This document shows, piece after piece, positions 34,865 through 44,141 of a stretch of 63,957 nucleotides of DNA. The translations under genes and the position numbers were made by a program. The notes beneath the pieces are model-generated. The model was given only the letters and a program-made list of their open reading frames with translations. It made no database searches and was not told where the DNA came from. Each line of letters opens with the position of its first letter. Position 1 is the first letter of the stretch. The DNA is from Bacteroidota bacterium (GTDB taxonomy: Bacteria > Bacteroidota > Bacteroidia > Chitinophagales > BACL12): assembly GCA_029571985.1 (NCBI GenBank), contig JAKQVC010000114.1, positions 1-63,957 of the forward strand, given 5' to 3'.

Positions 34865-34897
34865 TGCCCCGCGAGTACACACGCGGGGCATTTTTTT
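34865..34897 (+). terminator. Strong rho-independent terminator
   Basis: Stem TGCCCCGCG (34865-34873), loop AGTACACA, stem CGCGGGGCA (34882-34890), then seven T. It closes the short unit that starts at 34520. Confidence 0.93.
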
Positions 34898-34957
34898 GGA
34901 TGTATTCCTGACATACAGCTTACAATCGCATGAGCAAAAAACCTATCTTTGCGTCAT

Positions 34958-36034
34958 ATGAATAAGTGGTTGCTTGTGGCCGGATTTGCCGGTGCTTTGT
35001 TAGCAAATAGCTGTACGACAGACTTTGACCTGAATGCCGATTTTAAAGAAACCCCGGTTATCTATGGTTTACTTGATGCCTCTACCGATACACAGTGGAT
35101 ACGCATAAACAGAGCCTATTTGAGTGATGATGTGGATGCCCTTACCCTCGCATCAGACCCATCCAGCATTTATTACGGCGACGAATTAACGGCTTATGTG
35201 GAAGAATATGCAGGTGCTACTTTGGTAAATACCTTTCCGCTGCAACGTGTAGATGGTGATACATTAGGCATTCCAAAAGCCGAAGGCATATTTGCCAATA
35301 CCCCGAATATCCTGTATCGATTTGTAGCAGATTTAGATTACACCCACTACTATAAGGTTATTGCAACCAATACTGAAACAGGAAAAACAGTTTCAGCCAG
35401 CACGCAAGTCGTTGACAGTTTTGCGATTATTCGTCCCGATGATGAGAATGTATTTCCGCAAAGCTTTACACTGGCACCAAATACCTTGTATCAGGTACGT
35501 TGGCGTTCAGCACAGGATGCCAAGATTTACGATATGACCATTCGCTTTCATTATCGCGAAGGCATTTATTTCAGCGAAGGCGATAGTATTCACTACACAT
35601 ACTCCGGATATAAAGACTGGCTGTTTGAAACCAACTATGAACAGGAATCTACTGATGGAGGTTTGATTATTACTTATGATATTCCGGGTGAATCTTTTTA
35701 CGCCTTTATTAAAGATAGTTTCGAACCAGTGGCCGATAATAATTTTGTGCGGATAGCAGATAGTATTCAATTTTTTATTGATGCCGGAGGCGAAGAATTA
35801 TTCAATTACTTTGAATATAACAATGCCACATTAGGATTGACGGAAGGACAGATTTCCCCTACTTACACCAATGTTGAGAATGGTTTAGGCATCCTATCGA
35901 GCCGCTTTCATAAAGAAGGTTTAATTTATCCGATGGCCATTCAAACGCGCGATTCCATTGCCTGCAGCACAGTTACAAGTGGATTGAATTTCGCACCGGA
36001 TGGCAGCAAGGAATCTTTTCCCTATTGCGATTAG
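34958..36034 (+). CDS. DUF4249-like outer-membrane-associated lipoprotein, copy 1
   Basis: The 358-residue protein starts 7 bp after a TATCTTTG -7 box (34944-34951). A lipoprotein signal (GALLANSCTTDF, lipidated Cys near 19) is followed by a beta-rich domain: TPVIYGLLDASTDTQWIRIN, then repeated strands. This matches the pattern I know as DUF4249, found only in Bacteroidota and often linked to TonB receptors; none is adjacent here. A paralogue (36031-37083) lies tail-to-tail and overlaps its stop by 4 bp. Shared blocks are FDLNADF/FDINGDF, YGLLD, RVDGDTLGI/YVDGDTLGI and SPNILYR/TPNILYR. Confidence 0.83.
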   Translation: MNKWLLVAGFAGALLANSCTTDFDLNADFKETPVIYGLLDASTDTQWIRINRAYLSDDVDALTLASDPSSIYYGDELTAYVEEYAGATLVNTFPLQRVDGDTLGIPKAEGIFANTPNILYRFVADLDYTHYYKVIATNTETGKTVSASTQVVDSFAIIRPDDENVFPQSFTLAPNTLYQVRWRSAQDAKIYDMTIRFHYREGIYFSEGDSIHYTYSGYKDWLFETNYEQESTDGGLIITYDIPGESFYAFIKDSFEPVADNNFVRIADSIQFFIDAGGEELFNYFEYNNATLGLTEGQISPTYTNVENGLGILSSRFHKEGLIYPMAIQTRDSIACSTVTSGLNFAPDGSKESFPYCD

Positions 36035-37083
36035 AACCCACATCCCGGGTAAGCGGGGTTAGCAGGAGAAGTAACAAACCGCAGATTTTTTGTCAGGGTT
36101 CCACACGCTATTGAATCAATAGTGGCTTCACTCATATTCACATGATAGGCCGACTCGCGGCGAATTGACGAAAATATGCCGATGCCTCCGTTGATATTGG
36201 TATATTCCGGTGAAATGTAATCCTGATTGATGCCCAGATTGGCCAAATTGTTTAAGTACAAATCATAGATTTCCGTGCCTCCACTATACCAGTCAAATTG
36301 CAGATAAAGCGCATACCGGGTTACATTCGGATCTGCAGAAAGTGAGGATGCCAAAAAACTATAGAACGCCTTACGGTCAATTCTGTAAGAGATATTACTC
36401 TCACCTTCCGCATTCGTACCAATTTCATTTTTAAATATTTCCCAGTCCAGGGTATGTAATACAGAATCCCCTGTTACAGCATTTTTTTCAGCGTAAGTAA
36501 AACGCATCACTAAATCATACATAATGCCATTAACAGCCTGTTTGCAGTTGTAGGTTATTTTTCCGGTATCTGCATAACTGATAAAGGCATCTGTTCGTGT
36601 GGGATAAAATAAATAAAAGGGATGAACCATTTTCGTAGTAGCTGAAATGGTATCACCAAGCGTATGGCGTATTACCTGCAACTGATATACACCTGTTGAA
36701 TCTAATGGACTGGTAATGCGATATAAAATATTAGGCGAACTGCTGAAAATACCATCAGGCTTTTCAATACCTAAGGTATCTCCATCCACATACTCACAAA
36801 ACAAGGTGTCGGTTGAACCTCCTGTATGCGTTGCCAGCAGATAAACTGTCAATTCATTTTCCAGATAAAAATTAGACCCGGGATCAGCAGCTGAAGCCAG
36901 TGCGCTGCCTTCGGTGAGAAATGTTTTTTGAATCCGGATAAAATTGGTGTCGCTGCCACAATCCAGCAAGCCGTAAACAACAATTTCTTCCCGAAAATCA
37001 CCATTGATATCAAAGTCGTTACTACAGGCAATCAGTGTGAGTAATACGCTTAGAAGCAGATATGGTTGAGATTTCCGGGACAT
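36031..37083 (-). CDS. DUF4249-like lipoprotein, copy 2 (inverted paralogue)
   Basis: The 350-residue protein has a lipoprotein signal (LLTLIACSNDF) and the same beta-rich domain as its convergent neighbour. Shared motifs include VVYGLLDCGSDTNFIRIQ, EYVDGDTLGIEKPDGIFSSS and YTNINGGIGIFSS. The two proteins diverge widely elsewhere, so the duplication is old. The tail-to-tail overlap of 4 bp means each transcript, if read through, is antisense to the other. A TATATTTG box is present at 37091-37098 without a matching -33 box. The function is unknown. Confidence 0.83.
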   Translation of the reverse strand: MSRKSQPYLLLSVLLTLIACSNDFDINGDFREEIVVYGLLDCGSDTNFIRIQKTFLTEGSALASAADPGSNFYLENELTVYLLATHTGGSTDTLFCEYVDGDTLGIEKPDGIFSSSPNILYRITSPLDSTGVYQLQVIRHTLGDTISATTKMVHPFYLFYPTRTDAFISYADTGKITYNCKQAVNGIMYDLVMRFTYAEKNAVTGDSVLHTLDWEIFKNEIGTNAEGESNISYRIDRKAFYSFLASSLSADPNVTRYALYLQFDWYSGGTEIYDLYLNNLANLGINQDYISPEYTNINGGIGIFSSIRRESAYHVNMSEATIDSIACGTLTKNLRFVTSPANPAYPGCGF

Positions 37084-37149
37084 TGGTATCCAAATATACT
37101 ATGAAACACCCAATCAGGGCCCGGAGTTTAAACAAATGACGTATACATG

Positions 37150-37181
37150 AAAAAGCCGGAGTCGCAAGTGACTCCGGCTTT
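37150..37181 (-). terminator. Terminator downstream of the CRTAC1-type gene
   Basis: The 12-bp stem AAAGCCGGAGTC with GACTCCGGCTTT around the loop GCAAGT is nearly symmetrical, with five T on the minus strand. It mainly serves the leftward gene ending at 37204. Confidence 0.88.
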
Positions 37182-37203
37182 CAGAATACTATATGACAAC
37201 CAT

Positions 37204-39591
37204 TTAATGCCCCATGTGCTCATGTTGCATATTCATGTAGCGGTCGTTACCCATTTCCATAGACATCATCATTTTATGTGTCCATGATTTTTCAGGTGTA
37301 CTTTGGAATTTAAATGGCATCAGATTGATGTCTGTGTAGCCTTCAGTTCCTTCTGTTACTGCAATAAATTTATTCATAGGCACATCTTTCAACACGGTTT
37401 TAATACCGCTAGTTGGCCAGGTGATTTCAATTTGCTTGATTGCTGTTGATTTACCTAAGCCAATTTCCTGACGCAGACTGTTTGCACCAAAACTGGAGCC
37501 ACTGGTTACCCATTCATAGATATTTCTTTCTTTACCATTTTCGATGGTAGTAATTTTGATGCGCGCACCCCGTGCAATTTTATTAGACTTTGTTCCAGTC
37601 AGGTCGATTGCAATCCAATTATTACCAAACGATGCCGGATTTTCGAATACACAATCGTAGAATCCGGATGCTTCATAAGCTCCACCCATTTGCGCAAAGA
37701 TTTCAGGATAACCATCGTTGTTCAAATCGGCAAATGAAATTTCGTGACCTTTTTGCAGCACGCCGATACCGGCAGCTGTAGAAACTTCCTGGAAGTATTT
37801 ACCACCATCATTGCGCAACATACGGTTAGGTGTAAGTGAGCGCATATCCGGTTTACCGGTGCCTACATAAAAGTCAATCCAGCCATCCATATCAAAATCG
37901 CCATAGCTTGAACCCATTACCAGGAAGGTGCGTTTTGCTAAACCTGTTTCTTTGGCTACATCTGTAAAGGTACCATCATGGTTATTGCGATATAAAGCTG
38001 TTTTATCTGATTGTGTTGGTTGGCCAAAATATTCAGCCGGAATATCGTTATCAGAAATATTTGCACTGTAACTAAAGTTCATGATATCCAACCAGCCGTC
38101 ATTATCATAATCGAAGAACCAGCAAGGGAAACTCGACTCAGGACCTGCAACACCAGCTTCATCAGTTACATTCGTAAATTTAGGCTTCATACTGCCCTTT
38201 TTGGTATCATTACGGAAGAGAAAATTCAGGAATCCGTTTGCGGAGATGTAAATATCTGCATCACCATCATTATCGTAATCTCCTGAGCTAACACCTTTTA
38301 CAAACGAGTTCACATTTACACCTGCTGATTTAGCAACTTCTTTAAATTTACCTTTATTATTCATCCACAACTGGCAGTCGTTTATTTTATCTCCTTTGCG
38401 GGATGCCTCATTGCCGATATATAAATCTAACCAGCCATCGTTATTAAAATCAGCCCAGGTAGAGGCCTGAGATGGGCGTGTGGTCCAGATACCTACTTCA
38501 CGCGTTACATCTGTAAACGTGCTGTCGCCATTATTGCGTAATAAGGATGAAGGTAAAATGCCGAAACTGCTATACCAGGCTCCACGTGATACCCATACAT
38601 CCAGGAAACCATCATTATTATAATCAGTTTGCTGAATCATTAAACCGCCGGGATATCTGTCGAGTCCGGCTTTGACAGAAACATCGTCAAATGTTCCATC
38701 ACCTTTATTCAACAATAAGAAACTGCGCTCTTTAAGACCCCATCCACAAGTGAAAATGTCTATTAAATCGTCATTATTGAAGTCATCACATATTACACCA
38801 CCACACATGTTTGGATTATCTACACCTAAATCAATAGCAACATTTTTAAAACGCGGCACGTCGTATTCTGACTTAAAAGATTCCGGTTTAATGCGCCATT
38901 TTTCAGGCACTGCTTCCGGGTAAGTACCCAACTGCATATAGGCCACATTCATTAGCCACATAGCCGACAAATTCTGTGGATCGTATTTCAAACATTCCGT
39001 CAAGGCTTCAACAGCACCGTTTGGTCCGTCTTTTTTTGAACTTTGCGCTGCTTTTGATAACGGCCATATGCATGATTCGGAATTATGCATACCGATGCAA
39101 TTTTCAACTTCACCGTAGCGTAGATACACCAACCCTTTGGTATAATACCAGCCGCCTAATTCTTTTTCTGATAATTTAGCAAACTGAGGTTTTGCTTCAA
39201 ATTCTTTAACACGGTCAACAGCTTCATTTACTTTACCCGCATTCAACATTTGGTTGCAAACATCAAAATACCAGGTGTACATATCACTTGGTTTTTGAGG
39301 GATTGGCTGCGCCAACAAACTATTTAGGATAGCCGTGTTCATAAAGCGCAAGCCCGGCTTATTTACTTCGTCGTAAACCTTTGCCAGATATTCAATCATT
39401 GCTTCGTTTCCACTTTTGGAATTATCCCAGGCGATTTCTTTTACTTCAGCCGATTGTTGCAAAGCAACACGCTTATTGTCTTTACCGCGGATCATGCCCA
39501 CTATTTTGCCTTTCATGGCATAAGCACCAGCCGCTAATACAACTACGAGGATACCTGAAATAAGCAGAATTCGTGTTCTCTTTTTATTCAT
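37204..39591 (-). CDS. CRTAC1-type FG-GAP repeat protein with ASPIC/UnbV domain, copy 1
   Basis: The 795-residue protein starts at MNKKRTRILL. A membrane anchor (about 7-24) leads to a helical TPR-like region (about 80-235). Seven FG-GAP/VCBS repeats follow between about 270 and 635, each with a calcium-loop motif such as DFNNDGWLDLYI, DYDNDGDADIYI or DYNNDGFLDVWV. The ASPIC/UnbV domain (about 675-745, with SSFGANSLRQEIGLG) and a Met/His-rich tail (MMMSMEMGNDRYMNMQHEHM) end it. It is an exported beta-propeller protein of unknown target. A frame upstream (13 codons) lacks a proper start. A paralogue lies directly upstream on the same strand. Confidence 0.88.
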   Translation of the reverse strand: MNKKRTRILLISGILVVVLAAGAYAMKGKIVGMIRGKDNKRVALQQSAEVKEIAWDNSKSGNEAMIEYLAKVYDEVNKPGLRFMNTAILNSLLAQPIPQKPSDMYTWYFDVCNQMLNAGKVNEAVDRVKEFEAKPQFAKLSEKELGGWYYTKGLVYLRYGEVENCIGMHNSESCIWPLSKAAQSSKKDGPNGAVEALTECLKYDPQNLSAMWLMNVAYMQLGTYPEAVPEKWRIKPESFKSEYDVPRFKNVAIDLGVDNPNMCGGVICDDFNNDDLIDIFTCGWGLKERSFLLLNKGDGTFDDVSVKAGLDRYPGGLMIQQTDYNNDGFLDVWVSRGAWYSSFGILPSSLLRNNGDSTFTDVTREVGIWTTRPSQASTWADFNNDGWLDLYIGNEASRKGDKINDCQLWMNNKGKFKEVAKSAGVNVNSFVKGVSSGDYDNDGDADIYISANGFLNFLFRNDTKKGSMKPKFTNVTDEAGVAGPESSFPCWFFDYDNDGWLDIMNFSYSANISDNDIPAEYFGQPTQSDKTALYRNNHDGTFTDVAKETGLAKRTFLVMGSSYGDFDMDGWIDFYVGTGKPDMRSLTPNRMLRNDGGKYFQEVSTAAGIGVLQKGHEISFADLNNDGYPEIFAQMGGAYEASGFYDCVFENPASFGNNWIAIDLTGTKSNKIARGARIKITTIENGKERNIYEWVTSGSSFGANSLRQEIGLGKSTAIKQIEITWPTSGIKTVLKDVPMNKFIAVTEGTEGYTDINLMPFKFQSTPEKSWTHKMMMSMEMGNDRYMNMQHEHMGH

Positions 39592-39713
39592 ATTTTTTTC
39601 TTTAAGTCTGAAGGTGCAAAGTTCTGTCAATTTAGGCGGCTACCACCTATAACAGCCTTTTTGTATTGCAAAAGATTATTAAGTAAAATGCAAAAATTGT
39701 GTTAATGGTTCAA

Positions 39714-42002
39714 TTACATGCCCGGCATTTGATGCATGCTGTGGTCCATAGGAAGCGGCTCCTGCGCCAACTTAAAGGGTTTTAAGTCGAGCACTTCAAC
39801 AGTGCCCTGCCCTTCTGTTAACTTCACGAAACTATTAATGGGAATAGCACTGAATACCTCTTTCGTATTAGGTCCCTGCCAGATTACCTCTACTTGTTTG
39901 ATGGCGGTAGCTTTGCCGATACCGGTTTCCAGCCTGATGCTGTTAACACCAAAACTTCCTCCATTAGAAACAACCAAATAGATATCACGTGTTGATTTAT
40001 CTGCTTCTTCAAGGGTAATTTTCACCCGAGAGCCGATTGCACCAGCATTTGCTTTTTTTCCAACTAACTGGATGGTAACCCAGTTATTGCCCGGTGTGCC
40101 GGGATTTTCGTAAAACGCCCCCTGAAACCCGTCACCTTCATATCCACCACCCATATCTTCATATACATCCTGGTCGCCATCATTATCTACATCCCCAAAA
40201 CCAATGCCGTGTCCTTTCTGCACGTGACCGAAACCACCTGCCGTTGTTACATCCTGAAATTGCTTGCCCCCATTGTTGCGGAACATGATTTTAGGCACTA
40301 GTGAAGTATAATTAGGCGTCCCGGTACCATTATAAATATCCAGCCAGCCATCGTTATCAATATCCCCATAATTTAACCCCATAACGGTCATAGCACGTTG
40401 CATAGAAACTTGTTTGGTTACATCGGTAAAAGTGCCATCACCATTATTATGATAGAGAATAGAGTATTCACCTTTTACAGGTTTGTTGAAATATTCGGCA
40501 GCATTATCATAATCGCAGTTATCAGCATCGTAAGTGGCAATATATAAATCCTGCCAGCCATCATTATCATAATCTAAAAATGCAACAGGGAAACTCTTGA
40601 TTGGATTTTCAACTCCGGCTTCTTTGGTTACATCTGTAAATTTCACCTTACCGCCATTTTTGCCGGTATCGTTGCGGAATAAATAGTTGCGTGTACCCTG
40701 ACTGCTCACTACAATATCCATCCAACCGTCATTATTATAATCGGCAGATGCTACTCCTTTCGAAAAGCAAATAACATCAACCCCAGCTTCTTTTCCTACC
40801 TCATTAAATTTCCCTTTCCCGTCACTCAGGAATAATTCATTGTAATACGGCTCTGATTCTTTTCTCGACTCATTACCAAAGTAAATATCCAGCCAGCCGT
40901 CATTATTAAAATCGGCAAACACGGCAGATTGTGTCGGGCGTAAATGCTTAAATAAACCGGTTTCGTAAGTTACATCGGTAAATGTGCCATCGCCGTTATT
41001 GCGCAATAAAGACGCAGGCAATTTGCCAAAATCATTCCACCAGGCACCGCGGGGAATGAGTATATCCATAAAGCCATCGTTATTGTAATCGGCAGCTTTT
41101 AAATCGAGACCCCCTGTAATACCCTTTATGGTTGCCGCTTCTGTCTGATCGCGGAAAGTGCCGTCGCCATTATTGAACATAATTTTCACCTGTTCATCTA
41201 AAAACCAACCAGAGGCAACGATATCCAACAAACCATCATTATTAAAATCCTCAACACAAACACCACCGGATTTTGTAATGAAGTCGACACCTAAGTTGGC
41301 AGCAATATTCGGAAAACGGTCTATCGTATAATCAGATTTAAATTCTTCCGGGTTAATGCGGTATTGTGGAGGCATTTGATCCGGATATTTGCCTAAATTC
41401 ATATAGGCGATATTTAACAAATACATAGCCGACAAATCGTCCGGATTTTCCTGCAATATTTGTTCGAATAATTCAACTGCTTTTACCGTTGGATCTTTCT
41501 TTACATAATATGCCGGTTCAGCAATCGGCAAAATACAGGATTCAGAAACGTGGTTGGCAATACAATTCAATTGCTCTCCTAATCGCATGTAAGCAATTGC
41601 CTTCATGTACGTAATTTCATCGCTGATTCCACCTTTCACTTTTTCTGCCTTGGCTTTCTGAAGCGCCTCATCATAAGAGTCAATCGCTTTTTGCGTTTCT
41701 CCGGCAAAAAGCCATTCATCGCCAATTGCTTTTTTCCACTCAACAAATTTCTTTGCATCCTTCGGCGCCGGTTTGCTTTCTAAATCCTTTGCCCTTGTTG
41801 TGCTCGCAAATCGATTTTTAGGATGTTGGAAGTACTTTGTATTGCACTCGGCTAAATATTTTGCCATCGCCTCATTCGCCGGTAATGTCGTGTCATATAC
41901 AACGGTATTTTGTGCAAATACCCGTGGTTTTTTGTCTTTTCCGCAGGCAGTAATAAACAGCAGTAATACAGATAAGAGAAGAAATGAGGTTCTTGTTGAC
42001 AT
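39714..42002 (-). CDS. CRTAC1-type FG-GAP repeat lipoprotein with ASPIC/UnbV domain, copy 2
   Basis: The 762-residue paralogue of the next gene has a lipobox (LLLLFITACGKDKK) instead of a membrane anchor. A TPR-like region, seven FG-GAP repeats (for example DFNNDGLLDIVASG, DYNNDGWMDIVVSS, DYDNDGWQDLYIAT) and an ASPIC/UnbV domain (NGGSFGVNSIRLETGIG) follow. The tail is PMDHSMHQMPGM, again Met/His-rich. The TPR part shares HVSESCILPI with copy 1 (HNSESCIWPL). Both are likely to sit at the cell surface or in the periplasm and may bind metal and protein. The two genes are 120 bp apart with no terminator between them. Confidence 0.88.
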   Translation of the reverse strand: MSTRTSFLLLSVLLLFITACGKDKKPRVFAQNTVVYDTTLPANEAMAKYLAECNTKYFQHPKNRFASTTRAKDLESKPAPKDAKKFVEWKKAIGDEWLFAGETQKAIDSYDEALQKAKAEKVKGGISDEITYMKAIAYMRLGEQLNCIANHVSESCILPIAEPAYYVKKDPTVKAVELFEQILQENPDDLSAMYLLNIAYMNLGKYPDQMPPQYRINPEEFKSDYTIDRFPNIAANLGVDFITKSGGVCVEDFNNDGLLDIVASGWFLDEQVKIMFNNGDGTFRDQTEAATIKGITGGLDLKAADYNNDGFMDILIPRGAWWNDFGKLPASLLRNNGDGTFTDVTYETGLFKHLRPTQSAVFADFNNDGWLDIYFGNESRKESEPYYNELFLSDGKGKFNEVGKEAGVDVICFSKGVASADYNNDGWMDIVVSSQGTRNYLFRNDTGKNGGKVKFTDVTKEAGVENPIKSFPVAFLDYDNDGWQDLYIATYDADNCDYDNAAEYFNKPVKGEYSILYHNNGDGTFTDVTKQVSMQRAMTVMGLNYGDIDNDGWLDIYNGTGTPNYTSLVPKIMFRNNGGKQFQDVTTAGGFGHVQKGHGIGFGDVDNDGDQDVYEDMGGGYEGDGFQGAFYENPGTPGNNWVTIQLVGKKANAGAIGSRVKITLEEADKSTRDIYLVVSNGGSFGVNSIRLETGIGKATAIKQVEVIWQGPNTKEVFSAIPINSFVKLTEGQGTVEVLDLKPFKLAQEPLPMDHSMHQMPGM

Positions 42003-42115
42003 ACAGGGCAATTTCAGCGTGCAAAGGTAGCGAGTTTAGGGCTCGGAATATCATTTTTAGACAAGTTTTACAGTCCGGTTTACCCGGAAATCAACACCGG
42101 ATACACGGGTTATTC

Positions 42116-42164
42116 ACCTGCAGATTCCTATCTAGCCTTTATCAGGTGCAGATTCTACCTGCAC
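42116..42164. other. Overlapping inverted repeats upstream of panB
   Basis: CACCTG (42116-42121) can pair with CAGGTG (42143-42148). GTGCAG (42146-42151) can pair with CTGCAC (42159-42164) instead. The two hairpins share bases, so only one can form at a time. A nine-base word, TGCAGATTC, also occurs twice. The 290-bp gap around it (42003-42293) holds no other feature except a TATCTTTC box at 42268-42275. Confidence 0.35.
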
Positions 42165-42293
42165 TCCTGCCTTGTTCGGATCGTAAAAACACGCAAGAAG
42201 TCGCCCTATACAGGTATTTAGGCGCTCTGAACCTCCCTGTAAGTGCCCGGATATTCGGATTACACCTTATCTTTCGGCCATAAACTGGAAGTT

Positions 42294-43121
42294 ATGTCGA
42301 TTGCTCAGCCGGATTTTGGAAAAGTGAAACGCGTTACCGTGCATACATTGCAGGAAATGAAAGACCATCATGTCAAGATTTCGATGCTCACTGCCTACGA
42401 TTTTTCTATGGCTAAAATACTGGATGATGCCGGCATTGATGTTTTATTAGTGGGCGATAGTGCCAGTAACGTTATGGCGGGACATGAAACCACCCTCCCG
42501 ATAACCCTCGATCAGATGATTTACCACGCCGCGAGTGTGGTGCGCGCTATTGACCGTTGCTTAGTGGTGGTGGATCTGCCCTTCGGTTCCTACCAGGGGA
42601 ATAGCAAGGTTGCCCTCGACTCTACAATCCGCATCATGAAAGAATCCGGCGCGCATGCAGTAAAGCTGGAAGGCGGACGCGAAGTAAAAGAATCGATCGA
42701 ACGGATTCTTTCTGCCGGTATTCCGGTGATGGGCCATTTGGGGTTAACACCGCAATCCATCTACAAATTCGGCACTTACACTGTTAGAGCAACTGAGGAA
42801 CAGGAAGCCCAAAAATTAATTGAAGATGCCGCACTACTCGAACAACTGGGCTGTTTTAGTATCGTATTAGAAAAAATTCCTGCGGATTTAGGTGAGAAAG
42901 TTGCCTCCAAATTACATATTCCGGTTATCGGCATCGGTGCCGGTGGCGGTGTTGATGGTCAGGTTTTAGTGATGCATGATATGTTAGGAATTACCAAAGA
43001 ATTTAAACCGAGATTTCTCCGCAGATACCTTAACCTGTACGACGACATCAAAAAAGGTGTAAGTCAATACATCGCTGATGTTAAGTCAAACGACTTCCCC
43101 AATGAAATGGAGGAATATTGA
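42294..43121 (+). CDS. panB: 3-methyl-2-oxobutanoate hydroxymethyltransferase
   Basis: The 275-residue enzyme transfers a hydroxymethyl group from 5,10-methylene-tetrahydrofolate to 2-oxoisovalerate in the first step of pantothenate synthesis. Signature motifs: [61 protein letters not shown] and GIGAGGG. The frame is open 17 codons upstream, but the ATG at 42294 gives the family length. No panC or panD is near. Two interlocking hairpins upstream may matter for control. Confidence 0.96.
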   Translation: MSIAQPDFGKVKRVTVHTLQEMKDHHVKISMLTAYDFSMAKILDDAGIDVLLVGDSASNVMAGHETTLPITLDQMIYHAASVVRAIDRCLVVVDLPFGSYQGNSKVALDSTIRIMKESGAHAVKLEGGREVKESIERILSAGIPVMGHLGLTPQSIYKFGTYTVRATEEQEAQKLIEDAALLEQLGCFSIVLEKIPADLGEKVASKLHIPVIGIGAGGGVDGQVLVMHDMLGITKEFKPRFLRRYLNLYDDIKKGVSQYIADVKSNDFPNEMEEY

Positions 43122-43122
43122 T

Positions 43123-43160
43123 TAACTAATTTTTTAGTCAATCGACTAATATTTTAGTTA
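43123..43160. terminator. Nested AT-rich hairpin between panB and its convergent neighbour
   Basis: Outer arms TAACTAA (43123-43129) and TTAGTTA (43154-43160), inner arms TTAGTC (43134-43139) and GACTAA (43144-43149), loop AATC. T-rich and A-rich segments inside allow it to work in both directions, just after the panB stop. GACAGC/GCTGTC at 43171/43190 forms a second stem. Confidence 0.45.
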
Positions 43161-43193
43161 TATATTATTTGACAGCATTTCCAACACCCGCTG

Positions 43194-44123
43194 TCAGTAT
43201 TTTACCAGTATCTGAATACTACCTATTTCAGGTTTTCGCATGGGGATATCCCAATAACCATGATAGTCGATTTTAACCGGCACACGCAGGCCGTTTACCA
43301 CACCTAAACGCACATCCATCGATACATCAAAATCAAACACCGGCGTGAAGTAGCTCAGTTGATATTGCCTAGCAACAATTTCCATGGTCTTTTTGTCGAA
43401 CCAGGTGGTGAGATTGTTTATTACCACATCCTTTCCTTTTTCTGCTTCCGGTGTTTTTTGCACGGTAAACACATAGCAATCTACACCCGTAGTATAACGT
43501 TCCTGGTGAATGTCATAGGTGTAATATGGTTGCATATGTGGTGCGAAAATTTCCATCTTATCTCCTATCAAAGGAATACCGTTCACGGATTTTCCTGGAT
43601 TAAAAATGAGTACTTTCAACTGATCTTTTCGTTGTTCCAGACTGGCATCATCACCGGCATTATTATCGGTTTGGACGATATTGCCGCAGATGGTATCGCG
43701 GTATAAAAAAATATAGGAAAATACACCGGCTGTCAGGTAATTCATTTTGCCGTTTTTATCAAAAAAATCACCTGTATGCACCTCAAAAGGAAACGACATG
43801 GAGCGGCAATTGGACTGCACATCCTGTTGCATACGATTTGAATACATTGCCTGCACCAGGTGTTCGGTATCGAACATGCGTACGGTTGTAGTACCTGAAT
43901 AATCGATACGTCGCAGGTTCTCAAATGCTTCGTAAAAGGATGTATCCTCTTGAATCAGCGTTATAAACCGACTAATGTCCAATCCCTCGGCAACATCCTC
44001 CACCACAAAACTGTCGAGGGTTATCATGTGCATTATAACCGTATCTTCCTGCTGGGCAAATGACAGTCTGCTGACAAGCAAGCATAGCGCAAGGAGCAGG
44101 CATTTTGTAACTTTACTCAACAT
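43194..44123 (-). CDS. Exported protein of unknown function, 309 residues
   Basis: A signal peptide (about 1-23, ending RLSFAQQ) precedes a mature chain with a regular beta-strand pattern. Three conserved-looking stretches are ITLDSFVVEDVAEGLDISRF, YTYDIHQERYTTGVDCYVFT and TTWFDKKTMEIVARQYQLSY. The last has the look of the LolA/outer-membrane lipoprotein-sorting fold, in which strands read F-D-x-x-x-x-x-(I/V)-x-x-R. I do not assign a function. The start is only 18 bp from that of the divergent M1 aminopeptidase, so the two share a control region. Confidence 0.76.
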   Translation of the reverse strand: MLSKVTKCLLLALCLLVSRLSFAQQEDTVIMHMITLDSFVVEDVAEGLDISRFITLIQEDTSFYEAFENLRRIDYSGTTTVRMFDTEHLVQAMYSNRMQQDVQSNCRSMSFPFEVHTGDFFDKNGKMNYLTAGVFSYIFLYRDTICGNIVQTDNNAGDDASLEQRKDQLKVLIFNPGKSVNGIPLIGDKMEIFAPHMQPYYTYDIHQERYTTGVDCYVFTVQKTPEAEKGKDVVINNLTTWFDKKTMEIVARQYQLSYFTPVFDFDVSMDVRLGVVNGLRVPVKIDYHGYWDIPMRKPEIGSIQILVKY

Positions 44124-44141
44124 TCACACAAAATTACGATT

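Noticed and set aside
34746-34961. 71-residue rightward frame over the terminator at 34865
   Set aside because: It crosses a strong terminator and the -7 box of the next gene and overlaps the more plausible 75-residue frame.
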